64,000 nt of DNA from NCBI GenBank assembly GCA_028096805.1, contig JAOHDU010000002.1:1-64000 (forward strand), given 5' to 3'. Both the position numbers and the translations under genes were made by a program. The notes beneath the pieces were generated by a model. That model was not told the DNA's origin. It was given only the letters and a program-made list of their open reading frames with translations, and searched no databases. The DNA comes from Pontimonas sp. Lineage in GTDB: Bacteria > Actinomycetota > Actinomycetes > Actinomycetales > Microbacteriaceae. This document shows positions 53,332 through 63,407 of the stretch, in pieces. Each line of letters begins with the position of its first letter. The first letter of the stretch is position 1.

Positions 53332-55320
53332 ATGGTCGGCGAGGAAACAAACGGTGGGGAGGGTTCGTCCCCCAGGCGTTCCACTTTTGTGCCGCCCGCG
53401 GACGACACTTCTTCGGAGGACGATGTTGTCGCGGAGACCCTAGGTTCCACGAGTCCCGAACCGACCCCATCGCAGGTTGAGCCCAAGCAGCCGGTATCTG
53501 ACGATCCCCTCGCCTATCCACCAGCGCCGCTCAAGCAGTCTGTCCCGGTGAATATCGCGGTTGCGGAGGCAACGGACACGGAGTCGATGATGGAGCGCCT
53601 GGAGGCCCAGATTGCCCTCCAGCGAGCTGAGGAAGAATCTTTCCGAGCGTGGGCGGATGCCGTGAAAGAAAGCCACCCCGGGTTTGCCGAAGCGATCATT
53701 GCTCACGAGCGAGCCATTTTTGACGGCGCCGAGCGCACCGAGTTCCGTCTTGAGCCAGCCGAAGACACTCTGTCGGAGATGCCAGACGCCGACGACCTGA
53801 ACGACGGGGAACCGTCGACCGCCATTGAGGACAGCACTGGTAGTGATGCGTTGAGTCAACTCGCGGGCGACGACTTGTCCTCGATTCATGAACCGGAAGA
53901 CTCCCCGCAACTGCCGGATAACTCGACGGACCCGGTGGCTGATCCGCTGGCGGTGGCGCCCGCGACGAAAGCCCGAGCCCCCCGACCCTTGTCGCCGACC
54001 CGGTGGTCCTTGATCTCTACCTGGCAGATCGCGCTGATACCCCTTCTGGCGCTCACGCCGGGCCTGTGGTTTGTCGCGAGGGGTACCGACTACTCCGAGG
54101 CCTTGGCGGCTCTAGCCGTTGCGGCCCTCGTGGTCGGTCTGGTGATTGCCGGTCTGACTCGGTCGCGAACTCCTCTTCGTGACACCTTCGGCAGTGTGGG
54201 TAGCTTGATGCCCGGGGTAGCGCTTATGGGGCTCCGGTTGGCCGTCCTGGCGCTGGTCGTGGGGTGGTCCTCTTCCGTGGCTGCCGAGATTGCCGCTCTC
54301 TCGGGTTTGTGGCCAGGCTCCGCTGAGCAAGCCCAGATTCTTGCGGCCGCTCTGCTCGGCGCCAGCGCCATCGTGCACTTGTTCTTCAGTGCTCCCGTTG
54401 TCCGTGTCACGGTGTGGGGGAGTGCGGTGTTGGGCCTGCTCGGATCAGCAGCTCTCATGTGGCGCACGGTCCCGGAGATTCCCACCGTGCCCTCGTGGGA
54501 TACACCAGACGATGCAGTGGCAGTGCTGAGCGCCGCGGCGATCCTTGTGGCAGCCGGTGTAGGGCTGCTGGCCCCCCTCGCTTCCAACATGGCAGGACTC
54601 GTTGCTTTCCGAAAGGTTCGCGCTCAGGGGCTTTGGGCCGGGATTGCATCCATGGTGCCTCTGGCAGCACTACTGGGGTTTGTTATCGTTCTGGCCTCCA
54701 GCACCCCAGAGTTTGCCGCGAACGTGCTTGCTGACCCCGTTCGCACCCTCGCGATTGGCCTCGGCACGTGGTTCCCGGTGCCCGCCTTGCTGGTCTTGGT
54801 CATCCCGTTCGTGGGTCTACTGGTCGTGGGGTTGAGCGCTGTCACCTCGTCGCTGCAGGATATGTCGGTACCGGCCCCTCGCGTGGTCCTCGCGATCGCG
54901 GTGGCAGTCCTTTTTGTCGCCGCAGTGTTCGCTGGACTCGTATGGTCAGACGTGGTGAGTGACGCAATGCCGGATCTGGTCACCACGCTCGGCGTGTGCT
55001 TCGGGGCCTGGGCGGGAATAACAGCCATGAACGCCATGTTGCCCGGTCGGCCTTCGGGGGATCGCCCTCTTCGAGTGCGGGCGGGAAATCTGTTGGGGCT
55101 GGGTGTTGCCGTCGCATTAGGTTTTGGGGTGACCAGCTCTTCCGTTTCGTGGTTGTCCTGGCAGGGTTACCTCGTGGATTTCGTGACGGTGGAGGGTCTT
55201 GGCGTCCTGGCCGAGGGGTCGATGGGAGTTCTCCTTGCGCTCGCGATGGGTGCCTTGTTCGGCCTGATTTCGTTTGTCTTTTCTCTGGCTCGGAAAGGTA
55301 ACCCCCGTGTCGGAAGCTAG
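53332..55320 (+). CDS. Hypothetical multi-pass membrane protein with acidic N-terminal region
   Basis: Long ORF; acidic low-complexity N-terminus, then many hydrophobic helices from WQIALIPLLALTPGLW onward. Confidence 0.75.
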   Translation: MVGEETNGGEGSSPRRSTFVPPADDTSSEDDVVAETLGSTSPEPTPSQVEPKQPVSDDPLAYPPAPLKQSVPVNIAVAEATDTESMMERLEAQIALQRAEEESFRAWADAVKESHPGFAEAIIAHERAIFDGAERTEFRLEPAEDTLSEMPDADDLNDGEPSTAIEDSTGSDALSQLAGDDLSSIHEPEDSPQLPDNSTDPVADPLAVAPATKARAPRPLSPTRWSLISTWQIALIPLLALTPGLWFVARGTDYSEALAALAVAALVVGLVIAGLTRSRTPLRDTFGSVGSLMPGVALMGLRLAVLALVVGWSSSVAAEIAALSGLWPGSAEQAQILAAALLGASAIVHLFFSAPVVRVTVWGSAVLGLLGSAALMWRTVPEIPTVPSWDTPDDAVAVLSAAAILVAAGVGLLAPLASNMAGLVAFRKVRAQGLWAGIASMVPLAALLGFVIVLASSTPEFAANVLADPVRTLAIGLGTWFPVPALLVLVIPFVGLLVVGLSAVTSSLQDMSVPAPRVVLAIAVAVLFVAAVFAGLVWSDVVSDAMPDLVTTLGVCFGAWAGITAMNAMLPGRPSGDRPLRVRAGNLLGLGVAVALGFGVTSSSVSWLSWQGYLVDFVTVEGLGVLAEGSMGVLLALAMGALFGLISFVFSLARKGNPRVGS

Positions 55321-56152
55321 TGCTGGTGGTGTGTCGTTGTCCGGGGTGCTCGAGGTGCTCGAAGCCTTGTGGCCAGAGGCTGGCGCAGAAGACTGGGATG
55401 CGCCAGGTCTTGTGGTGGGGGATCCTGAGTCCCCGGTGACATCGATACACCTGATGGTCGATGTGACTCCCGAGAGTGTCGAAGAGGCACTCGAGCACGG
55501 TGCTGATCTCATCGTCGCTCACCACCCGTTGCTGTTGAGAGGTGTGACCACGGTTGCTGAGTCCACCTACAAGGGACACATCATTGCCACACTGATCCGG
55601 GCCGGATGTGCATTAGTCACTGCTCACACCAACGCGGATGCTGTCCCCACGGGCACTTCCGCTCGTCTGGCCGATCTGCTGGAGCTTCAGCAGCACAAGC
55701 CCATCACGGAGGGCTCACAGCCCGGCCACGGGTTGGGCCGCGTCGGCACCCTCGCGCAACCGCGAAGCCTGTACGAAGTAGCTGTCGCGCTGGGCGAAAT
55801 TCTTCCCCACACTGCTATCGGCCCCGTCGTCGCCGGAGACCCCGAGGCGATGATCACCACGGTGTCGCTGTGTGCGGGAGCGGGGGATTCACTGATTGCC
55901 CACCCCGCTGTCATTGGCAGCGACGTGTACATCACCAGTGACCTTCGTCACCACGTCGCGTCGGAAGCCAGGGAACAAGCCCAACTTTTGGGGGGCCCAG
56001 CACTGATCACCATTTCCCATTTTTCCGCGGAATGGCTGTGGCTGGCACAAGCTGCGGCAGAGCTCGAGGCTCGCGTCGACATTCCGGTCTCGGTGAGTGA
56101 TCTCAACACGGATCCCTGGACCTTCCAAGTGCAACGCGTAGGGGATGAATAG
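55307..56152 (+). CDS. Nif3-like dinuclear metal center hexameric protein
   Basis: DLIVAHHPLLLRGVTTV, VTAHTNADAV, DVYITSDLRHHVASEA; GTG start at 55307. Confidence 0.92.
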   Translation: MSEASAGGVSLSGVLEVLEALWPEAGAEDWDAPGLVVGDPESPVTSIHLMVDVTPESVEEALEHGADLIVAHHPLLLRGVTTVAESTYKGHIIATLIRAGCALVTAHTNADAVPTGTSARLADLLELQQHKPITEGSQPGHGLGRVGTLAQPRSLYEVAVALGEILPHTAIGPVVAGDPEAMITTVSLCAGAGDSLIAHPAVIGSDVYITSDLRHHVASEAREQAQLLGGPALITISHFSAEWLWLAQAAAELEARVDIPVSVSDLNTDPWTFQVQRVGDE

Positions 56153-56893
56153 ATGGCACTGACCGCACCCGCTGAAAGCCAGAAAACGCTGCTGAGTGTG
56201 GCGGAGAAAGACCTCGCCATTGCGCGTAATCATGCGACGATTCGGGGGCTAGCTCAGGCGCTCAGTATCCAGACCTTGGAGAAAGCGCTGGAAGATATCC
56301 GGGCGAGACGTCATGATGCGATGGTCGAGCGCGACGGGGTGCAATCGGAGCTTTCCCGCGCCGAGTCCGACGTGTCCCTGGTTGATGCTCGCATCGCGAA
56401 AGATTCGGAGAGGCTCTCACAGACATCTTCTGCCAAAGATGCGCAGGGCCTAGAGCATGAGCTCGAAAGCCTTGCCGCACGCAAATCAGATTTGGAAGAT
56501 ATCGAACTAGCCATCATGGAACGACTGGAGGAAGCGAGTGCGGCCTTGGCTTCCCTCGAGGAGCAACTCGCGAGCGCCGAAGGCGCGCTGAGCGAGGCGC
56601 GGGCTCAGGAAAAAGCTCAGAGCGAAGAGATCACCGCGGCAACGTCGCAGCTCACGAAAGAGCGTGAAGTGCTAGTAGCCTCTGTGCCCGCAGATCTGGT
56701 GGAGCTCTATGAGCGCCAACGCGAGCGTTACGGAATCGGTGCCTCCCATCTTCGCGCAGGAATTTCCAGTGCCAGTGGGGTCGCGCTGACGGAGTCCGAC
56801 ATTCAGAAAATTCGGGAAACTCCGGAAGACACCGTGGTGTTGTGTCCCGATAGCAACGCCATCCTGGTGCGGACGGCGGAGTCGGGCCTGTGA
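56153..56893 (+). CDS. Coiled-coil protein homologous to C4 zinc-ribbon family (Rv2229c-like), ribbon degenerate
   Basis: Coiled coil then LYERQRERYGIGASHLRAGISSASGVALTESDIQKIRETPEDTVVLCPDSNAILVR; position between Nif3 and RNase HI. Confidence 0.8.
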   Translation: MALTAPAESQKTLLSVAEKDLAIARNHATIRGLAQALSIQTLEKALEDIRARRHDAMVERDGVQSELSRAESDVSLVDARIAKDSERLSQTSSAKDAQGLEHELESLAARKSDLEDIELAIMERLEEASAALASLEEQLASAEGALSEARAQEKAQSEEITAATSQLTKEREVLVASVPADLVELYERQRERYGIGASHLRAGISSASGVALTESDIQKIRETPEDTVVLCPDSNAILVRTAESGL

Positions 56894-57318
56894 CGTACGC
56901 GAACCTCATCGTCGAAGCAGATGGCGCCTCCCGGGGAAACCCCGGTGACGCCGCCGGGGGAGCTGTTGTGCTGGACCCTGACACAGGGCAGACGATCGCC
57001 ACCGTGGGGGAGCTGTGCGGCACCGCGTCGAATAACGTGGCCGAGTACCGCGGGATGATCGCCGGAATCCGGGCAGCCTGGGATATTGCTCCCGGAGCGT
57101 CGTTGAGAGTGCTGATGGATTCCAAACTCGTGGTGGAGCAGATGTCCGGGCGGTGGAAAATCAAACACCCGGATATGCAGGCTCTCGCCCGTGAAGCGCG
57201 GGAGTTGATTGGCGGGAGCCCTGTTTCGTTTGAGTGGGTGCCTCGCGAAAAGAATGCTCGGGCGGATGCCGCGGGAAACGCAGCACTCGATCGCCGCGAA
57301 TCTTTCTGCGAGCGCTAG
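56890..57318 (+). CDS. Ribonuclease HI family protein
   Basis: VEADGASRGNPGDAAGGAVV, NNVAEYRGMIAGI, VLMDSKLVVEQMSGRWKIKHP, WVPREKNARADAAGNAA. Confidence 0.92.
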   Translation: MTYANLIVEADGASRGNPGDAAGGAVVLDPDTGQTIATVGELCGTASNNVAEYRGMIAGIRAAWDIAPGASLRVLMDSKLVVEQMSGRWKIKHPDMQALAREARELIGGSPVSFEWVPREKNARADAAGNAALDRRESFCER

Positions 57319-57348
57319 CTAGTTTCTCGCTCCTGCCCTACCCTGGAG

Positions 57349-57719
57349 GTGTTGGAGGGGTCGGCCAGGCAATCGCGTCGCTGCGTCAGCAGTGCCGAGG
57401 AACGTCCGGGCTCCCTAGAGCAGGATGGTGGGTAACACCCACCCGGAGTAATCCGCGAGATAGTGCCACAGAAAATAGACCGCCCGGTTTTCCGGGTAAG
57501 GGTGAAACGGTGGTGTAAGAGACCACCAGAGGTTTGGGTGACCAAATCTGCTCGGTAAACCTCATCCGGAGCAAGGTCAAACAGACACCCATCAGGTTGC
57601 TCGCCTGAGTGTCGGGTAGGCCGCTAGAGGGATCTGGTAACAGCTCCCCGAGAAAGATGATTGCCCCCGGGGTTCGCCCCGGGACAGAACCCGGCGTATC
57701 GGCTGACCTCCTCCAACAC
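57349..57719 (+). ncRNA. rnpB: RNase P RNA (bacterial type A-like)
   Basis: P1 pairing GTGTTGGAGG...CCTCCAACAC; conserved cores GAGGAACGTCCGGGCTCC-like, AGTGCCACAGAAAATA, GGTAAGGGTGAAACGGTGGTGTAAGAGACCACC, ACAGAACCCGGCGTATCGGCTGACCTCCTCC. Confidence 0.95.
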
Positions 57720-58354
57720 TAGGAAATGCTGCGAAGTACCGTCACTACTTTCCCCATGACGGTCGCGTGGTCGCCGACGATCGGCTCGTAGGCGCTGTTT
57801 TGGGGCAGCAGCCAGGTGTGGCCATCGCGTTGCTTGAAGACCTTGACCGTTGCTTCGTCATCGAGCATCGCAGCAACAATGTCCCCGTTGTTTGCTGTCT
57901 GTTGCTGGCGAACAACGACCCAGTCGCCATCGCAAATGGCAGCGTCGATCATGGAATCCCCGACGACTTTCAGCATGAAGAGATCACCATTGCCCACCAA
58001 CTGGCGGGGGAGAGACATGACATCTTCGACATGTTGCTCTGCCGTGATCGGAATACCCGCGGCAATCTGCCCGACCAGTGGCACGGCGACTGCGTTGGCG
58101 TCTGCCGGGGAAATGTCGACCACTGGGGCGGGGTGCTCGGGGGTCAGTCTTTTTAGAATCTCCAGGGTCCGAGCCGTGTTGGCGTGACGTTTGATGTAGC
58201 CGGCACGCTCCAGTTGGCTGAGCTGGTGGGACACACTCGACGTCGACGAGAGGCCGGTGTTCTCGCAAATCTCCCGCATGCTCGGGGGCACCCCCCGGGA
58301 ATCCAGGGACAGCTCGATAAAGGCTTGAATTTTCTGCTGCTTTTCGCTCAACAT
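57719..58354 (-). CDS. lexA: LexA repressor
   Basis: [57 protein letters not shown] (Ala-Gly cleavage site), [20 protein letters not shown]. Confidence 0.96.
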   Translation of the reverse strand: MLSEKQQKIQAFIELSLDSRGVPPSMREICENTGLSSTSSVSHQLSQLERAGYIKRHANTARTLEILKRLTPEHPAPVVDISPADANAVAVPLVGQIAAGIPITAEQHVEDVMSLPRQLVGNGDLFMLKVVGDSMIDAAICDGDWVVVRQQQTANNGDIVAAMLDDEATVKVFKQRDGHTWLLPQNSAYEPIVGDHATVMGKVVTVLRSIS

Positions 58355-58470
58355 CTTTTCAGCGTAGCGGTTTTCGAACAGTTTTTCTATACATACGTTC
58401 GAATCACCGAACAGCGTGTCGGTGGTTCGGGGTGAAATTAGCGATGTTCAATGCTTGACAAGTCGAGCAT

Positions 58471-58486
58471 TCGAACATATATTCGA
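58471..58486. promoter_or_regulatory. LexA/SOS box TCGAACATATATTCGA
   Basis: Near match to the actinobacterial consensus TCGAACNNNNGTTCGA, in the lexA / LysM-gene divergent interval. Confidence 0.8.
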
Positions 58487-58553
58487 AACAGAGATTCGGA
58501 CCCGGCCCTCCCGGCCGAGGGTTGGGTCCGAACTCTCAACCAAGGAGGACACC

Positions 58554-58856
58554 ATGAACACCACCCCATCACTTCGCATTACACCTCGCGGTCGAGCGGT
58601 TCTTGGGCTCGCGCTCGCTCTACCGGTCATGGCGCTGTCGGTGTTCCTAGCCTCACCGGGGGCCCTCGCAGACAGCGAGGTCACGGCAAACGACTTTGAA
58701 TACATGACGGTTCTGTCTGGCGACACACTGTGGAGCATTGCCACACTGGTCAACCCTGAAGCGGACCCGAGGGACGTGGTGGAAGAGATCATTGCTCTCA
58801 ACCAACTGGAAAGTGCCGTTTTGACTCCGGGCCAGGAGATCGCACTTCCCCGATAG
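58554..58856 (+). CDS. LysM-domain membrane protein, putative SOS cell-division inhibitor (DivS/YneA-like)
   Basis: TM/signal region then LysM (YMTVLSGDTLWSIATLVNPEADPRDVVEEIIALNQLESAVLTPGQEIALP); divergent from lexA with a LexA box upstream. Confidence 0.78.
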   Translation: MNTTPSLRITPRGRAVLGLALALPVMALSVFLASPGALADSEVTANDFEYMTVLSGDTLWSIATLVNPEADPRDVVEEIIALNQLESAVLTPGQEIALPR

Positions 58857-58885
58857 TCTTCCGGGTCACCGGTTACGCTGAGGGA

Positions 58886-59977
58886 ATGGCCTCACTCTCC
58901 GACCTCCCGTTGCGCGATGATCTTCGCGGCAAAGCACCCTACGGTGCGCCGATGGATCCTGTGAAATACGCGCTCAACGTGAACGAGAACACGCATCCGG
59001 TGCCAGGTCCTGTTCGAGAGGCAATTCTCGCCGAGGTTGCCCGTGCGCTTGAATCCATCAACCGCTACCCGGATCGAGAGTTCACAGCGCTGCGAGCCGC
59101 CCTTGCGGACTATGCGTCACGAGATCGAGCGGCCGGGCCGATTGATCCGAGCATGGTGTGGGCAGCCAACGGCTCTAACGAGGTCATCCAGCAGGTTTTG
59201 CAAGCATTTGGGGGTCCGGGCCGGTCTGTCCTCGGGTTCCCCCCGAGCTACTCAATGCACCCGATTATCGCGGAATCCACGGGAACCTCGTGGAGTGTCG
59301 GCAGTCGCGAAAGCGACTTTTCGCTCACTCCTGACGGGGTACGAAACGCCATCCAGCTGACCACCCCGAATCTCGTCTTTCTGTGTGCGCCCAACAACCC
59401 GACCGGCACACCCGTGTCGCTCGAGACCATCGAGGCTGCCTATGACGCGACCGACGGGATCGTGATGGTCGATGAGGCATATGTTGAGTTCCGCCCGGAA
59501 GGCTCGCCCACCGCATCTGAATTGCTGCCGGGAAGAGAACGGTTGGTCATTTCTCGGACGATGTCCAAAGCGTTTGCGTTTGCCGGGGCTCGGGTGGGTT
59601 ACCTGTTGGGCGATCCCGCCGTCATCGATGCGCTTCGGTTAGTGCGTCTGCCCTACCACCTCTCCGGGATCACCCAGGCTGCAGCCTTAGGCGCGCTGCA
59701 GCACTCCGATGTGATGCTGTCGATGGTCAGCGATATCCGGGACCAGCGGGATCGGCTGTTGCGGGAGCTGCCCGAATTGGGCTACACCGTATGTCCATCA
59801 GAAGCGAACTTTGTGTTGTTTGGGGGAATTGATGACCCGCAGCAGCTTTTCCGCGATCTGTTGGAGCAAGACATCCTCATCCGGGATGTAGGAATCCCGG
59901 GTCACTTACGGGTGACCGCAGGCACAGAGGAGGAGACCACCGTGTTCCTCGAGACCCTCGGTAGACTTCGGGCGTGA
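58886..59977 (+). CDS. hisC: Histidinol-phosphate aminotransferase
   Basis: [62 protein letters not shown]; start of his operon. Confidence 0.94.
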   Translation: MASLSDLPLRDDLRGKAPYGAPMDPVKYALNVNENTHPVPGPVREAILAEVARALESINRYPDREFTALRAALADYASRDRAAGPIDPSMVWAANGSNEVIQQVLQAFGGPGRSVLGFPPSYSMHPIIAESTGTSWSVGSRESDFSLTPDGVRNAIQLTTPNLVFLCAPNNPTGTPVSLETIEAAYDATDGIVMVDEAYVEFRPEGSPTASELLPGRERLVISRTMSKAFAFAGARVGYLLGDPAVIDALRLVRLPYHLSGITQAAALGALQHSDVMLSMVSDIRDQRDRLLRELPELGYTVCPSEANFVLFGGIDDPQQLFRDLLEQDILIRDVGIPGHLRVTAGTEEETTVFLETLGRLRA

Positions 59978-60582
59978 ATTCGCAACCCCGTACCGCGTCA
60001 CTGGAGCGGTCAACGTCAGAGTCTCAGGTGCGCGTTCGCGTCGACCTGGATGGCACCGGTTCGTCGAACATCTCGACGACGGTCCCCTTTTTTGACCACA
60101 TGTTGACGGCGCTCTCGAAGCATTCGCTGATGGACCTGGACATTTCGTCCAGTGGCGACACCGACATTGACGTCCACCACACGGTGGAAGACACGGCGAT
60201 CGTTCTCGGCCAAGCGATTCGCGAAGCACTCGGCGATAAAGCGGGCATTGGTCGCTACGGCGACGCTCTTGTGCCGCTGGATGACGCGCTTGCCCGGGCC
60301 GTCGTGGACGTCTCCGGACGCCCGTACCTGGTGCACAGCGGTGAACCGGAAGGGTTCGAATATCACGCCATCGGTGGACACTTCACCGGGTCCCTCGTTC
60401 GCCACGTTTTCGAAGCACTCACGATGCACGCTCACCTGACCGTTCACATCACGGTGCTGGACGGGCGGGACCCTCACCACATTGCCGAGGCCGAATTCAA
60501 GGCGTTTGCCCGGGCTCTGCGCACAGCCATTGCGAAAGACGATCGCGTCCACGGCATTCCCTCCACCAAGGGTGCCCTGTAA
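59974..60582 (+). CDS. hisB: Imidazoleglycerol-phosphate dehydratase
   Basis: [52 protein letters not shown]. Confidence 0.96.
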   Translation: MNSQPRTASLERSTSESQVRVRVDLDGTGSSNISTTVPFFDHMLTALSKHSLMDLDISSSGDTDIDVHHTVEDTAIVLGQAIREALGDKAGIGRYGDALVPLDDALARAVVDVSGRPYLVHSGEPEGFEYHAIGGHFTGSLVRHVFEALTMHAHLTVHITVLDGRDPHHIAEAEFKAFARALRTAIAKDDRVHGIPSTKGAL

Positions 60583-60584
60583 CT

Positions 60585-61223
60585 GTGGCCCCACGGGTGG
60601 TCGTTTTTGACTACGGTTCCGGGAACGTTCACTCTGCTCTCAAAGCTGTGGAAGCAGCGGGAGCTTCAGTTACCCTGACGAACGACAGAAATGTGGCCCT
60701 CGAAGCCGAGGGTCTCCTCGTGCCGGGAGTGGGTGCGTTCGCGAGCGTCATGGCGGGATTGCGCGAAGCCCGCGGTGACAGTCTGATCGAAAAGCGTCTC
60801 GCCGGGGGCCGCCCCGTCATGGGGATCTGTGTGGGACTCCAGGTGATGTGCGAGGAAGGTCTTGAGCACGGGGTGCGCACCGAAGGCCTCGGACAGTGGC
60901 CGGGGCAGGTGCAGAAACTTGATGCACCGATCCTTCCCCACATGGGCTGGAACACCGTCGAGGTGGGACCTCGCAGCACATTGTTTGAGGGGATTGAGGA
61001 CGAGCGTTTTTATTTCGTGCACTCTTATGCGCTGACCGAGTGGACGCTTCCAGGAGGAGGGCCGGTCCAAGAACCCGTAGTCACGTGGAGCCACCACGGT
61101 CAAAAATTCGTGTCCGCTGTCGAAAACGGCGCCCTGTGTGCGACCCAGTTTCACCCGGAAAAATCGGGTCCTGCGGGCATCCAGCTGCTGCGCAACTGGG
61201 TTCGCTCGCTCGGCGATTTCTGA
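60585..61223 (+). CDS. hisH: Imidazole glycerol phosphate synthase subunit HisH
   Basis: Glutamine amidotransferase: [40 protein letters not shown]. Confidence 0.95.
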   Translation: MAPRVVVFDYGSGNVHSALKAVEAAGASVTLTNDRNVALEAEGLLVPGVGAFASVMAGLREARGDSLIEKRLAGGRPVMGICVGLQVMCEEGLEHGVRTEGLGQWPGQVQKLDAPILPHMGWNTVEVGPRSTLFEGIEDERFYFVHSYALTEWTLPGGGPVQEPVVTWSHHGQKFVSAVENGALCATQFHPEKSGPAGIQLLRNWVRSLGDF

Positions 61224-61318
61224 GGAAATATCCGGCGACAAAACCGGAGTAGTATCTAAGGCTTGTGCGTGAGCACACATCCATCCCTAACTGAGCCCGA
61301 GACGCCTTTTCTTCCACT

Positions 61319-62068
61319 ATGAATGAGTTTTCGCAGTCACCGTCGCTAACCCTTCTTCCCGCCGTTGATGTTGCCCAAGGCAAAGCGGTCCGCCTGACGC
61401 AGGGCGAGGCGGGAACGGAAACCGCCTACGGTGACCCCGTTGAGGCGGCCGAAGAGTGGATGCGCCAGGGTGCGGAGTGGATCCACCTGGTTGATCTCGA
61501 CGCCGCATTTGGTCGGGGTAATAACAAAGCCATCATCCGTCGTGTCGTGAAAGCCGTGGGTAAAAAAGTGAACGTCGAACTCTCCGGCGGAATTCGGGAT
61601 GACGACTCGCTGAAAGACGCGCTGTCTACCGGGGCTGTTCGCGTCAACCTCGGCACCGCAGCGCTGGAAAACCCGGAATGGACCGCGCACGTGATTTCGG
61701 AGTACGGCGAGGCGGTCGCTGTGGGTCTTGACGTTCGCGGAGAGACTCTTGCCGCCCGCGGATGGACCGAGGAGGGTGGAAACCTCTTTGAAACTCTCGA
61801 CCGTCTCAATAAGTGCGGGTGTGCTCGCTTTGTTGTGACCGATGTCACCAAAGACGGAACCATGAAGGGCCCCAACACCGACCTGCTGCGCGACGTTCTC
61901 GCACACACCGATCACCCCGTGGTGGCTTCGGGGGGAATCTCGTCGCTGGATGACATTGCCGCGCTGCGCGAACTTGTTCCCCTCGGTCTCGAAGGAGCAA
62001 TTCTTGGGAAAGCGCTCTATGCGGGGGCCTTCACGTTGGTCGAGGCTTTGGATGTCGCCGGCCACTGA
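61319..62068 (+). CDS. hisA: Phosphoribosyl isomerase (HisA/PriA)
   Basis: [76 protein letters not shown]. Confidence 0.95.
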   Translation: MNEFSQSPSLTLLPAVDVAQGKAVRLTQGEAGTETAYGDPVEAAEEWMRQGAEWIHLVDLDAAFGRGNNKAIIRRVVKAVGKKVNVELSGGIRDDDSLKDALSTGAVRVNLGTAALENPEWTAHVISEYGEAVAVGLDVRGETLAARGWTEEGGNLFETLDRLNKCGCARFVVTDVTKDGTMKGPNTDLLRDVLAHTDHPVVASGGISSLDDIAALRELVPLGLEGAILGKALYAGAFTLVEALDVAGH

Positions 62069-62831
62069 TTCGGCCGGTCAGCCTTTTGAGGGCCGAGCGT
62101 TTCAACCCAACCCCCATGCGGGTGATTCTGGCCAGTGCGATCCTGCCCTGGCAATAGCTCTCCAGGGTTTGGGGAATGCACCGGGTGATTCCCCGCCGTC
62201 TGCAGATGCTGTGAGCGCCGTTCTGTCAGCGCTTGCCGATGCCCGCGTCCTGATTCCGCTGGTGGCGGAGGCCGGCGAGAGGGGGGTCACTGACTCGGGC
62301 GCCATTATTGACAAGAGCCAAGAGCTTGCCGTTGTTCATGTGGAGGCGCCCGATGGGAGAGCGGTCTCACCCATCTTCAGCGATGTTGAGGCACTGAGCC
62401 GGTGGAATCCTGAGGCGAGACCGATTCCTGTCGCGGCTCGGCAAGCAGCGGTTGCTGCCGCGAAAGATGGCCTTGCCCTCATGGTCCTAGACCCCGGTTC
62501 GGACGCGTCGCTTGCCCTTCGCCGAGGAGCCATTAGGGCGCTTGCCACCGGAGCGGGGTACGTCCCTGCGTGGGAGGATGCCGAAGTCCTCGAGGCTCTC
62601 CGCGGTGCTTTCGGGGTGGAGGACTCCTTCGCCCAGATCGAATCCCTGCGACCCGGTGATCCGCGCTACGCCCTGGAGGGCCCCGAAGTGATTGTTACGC
62701 TCCGGGTGGCACCGGGTATGGATTCCTCCACACTGCATTCGAGCTTGGCGTTGGCAACCCAAGCCTGGGGCGAGAACCCGCTTTTGGCAGAACGCGTGGA
62801 TGGGTTTGGCGTGAAAGTACTGTCTGCCTAA
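62052..62831 (+). CDS. SseB family protein
   Basis: [62 protein letters not shown]; overlaps end of hisA. Confidence 0.8.
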   Translation: MSPATDSAGQPFEGRAFQPNPHAGDSGQCDPALAIALQGLGNAPGDSPPSADAVSAVLSALADARVLIPLVAEAGERGVTDSGAIIDKSQELAVVHVEAPDGRAVSPIFSDVEALSRWNPEARPIPVAARQAAVAAAKDGLALMVLDPGSDASLALRRGAIRALATGAGYVPAWEDAEVLEALRGAFGVEDSFAQIESLRPGDPRYALEGPEVIVTLRVAPGMDSSTLHSSLALATQAWGENPLLAERVDGFGVKVLSA

Positions 62832-63163
62832 TTGACCGGTCCGGTGTATTTTTCGCCGGGACCCTGACCCGGAGCATCCGGGTATTGCGAGGCCTCGCGG
62901 AAAGCGAGCTGCACGGACCGAACCCCATCGCGAAGGCTCCTGGCGTGATGATCGCCAATTTCAGGAGCAGCGGCCACCACGAGCCCCGCTAGTGCGGTAA
63001 TCAGCTTGCGAGCCTCGGCGAGATCGGTCTCCTCCTCGGGGTGGTCGGAGAGGCCGCATTTGACAGCGGCAGCCGAGAGGAGGTGTACGGCGACGGTGGT
63101 GATCACTTCGACGGCGGGAACCTCGCCGATATCGCGACCGAGTTCCTCCAGGTCATCAGCCAC
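62828..63163 (-). CDS. DUF1844 family protein
   Basis: [52 protein letters not shown] start at 63163. Confidence 0.83.
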   Translation of the reverse strand: MADDLEELGRDIGEVPAVEVITTVAVHLLSAAAVKCGLSDHPEEETDLAEARKLITALAGLVVAAAPEIGDHHARSLRDGVRSVQLAFREASQYPDAPGQGPGEKYTGPVN

Positions 63164-63407
63164 AATTTTCTCCTCACACTCGCCAGAGCGGCGAAACACT
63201 GCTATCGTTTCGAGCGTTGTCCGCTCGTTGGGCGGTCAGCACACGAAAGTGGAGAAACCTCCCACCTGTGTATGCCGGAAAGATAAGGCTACCGGGTCGT
63301 TGTACTCCGTGAATCTGAGATTCACAGCGTTAAGGGTGCGACACAGCTTCGGCTGTGGGGTGACCTCTGCTTTCACAGAACATGTTCGTGAAGAAAAGGA
63401 GAGTCGC

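Noticed and set aside
57660-57685. GC-rich hairpin CCCCGGGGTTCGCCCCGGG resembling a terminator
   Set aside because: It is an internal helix of RNase P RNA, upstream of the conserved 3' P1/P4 strand, and has no U-run.
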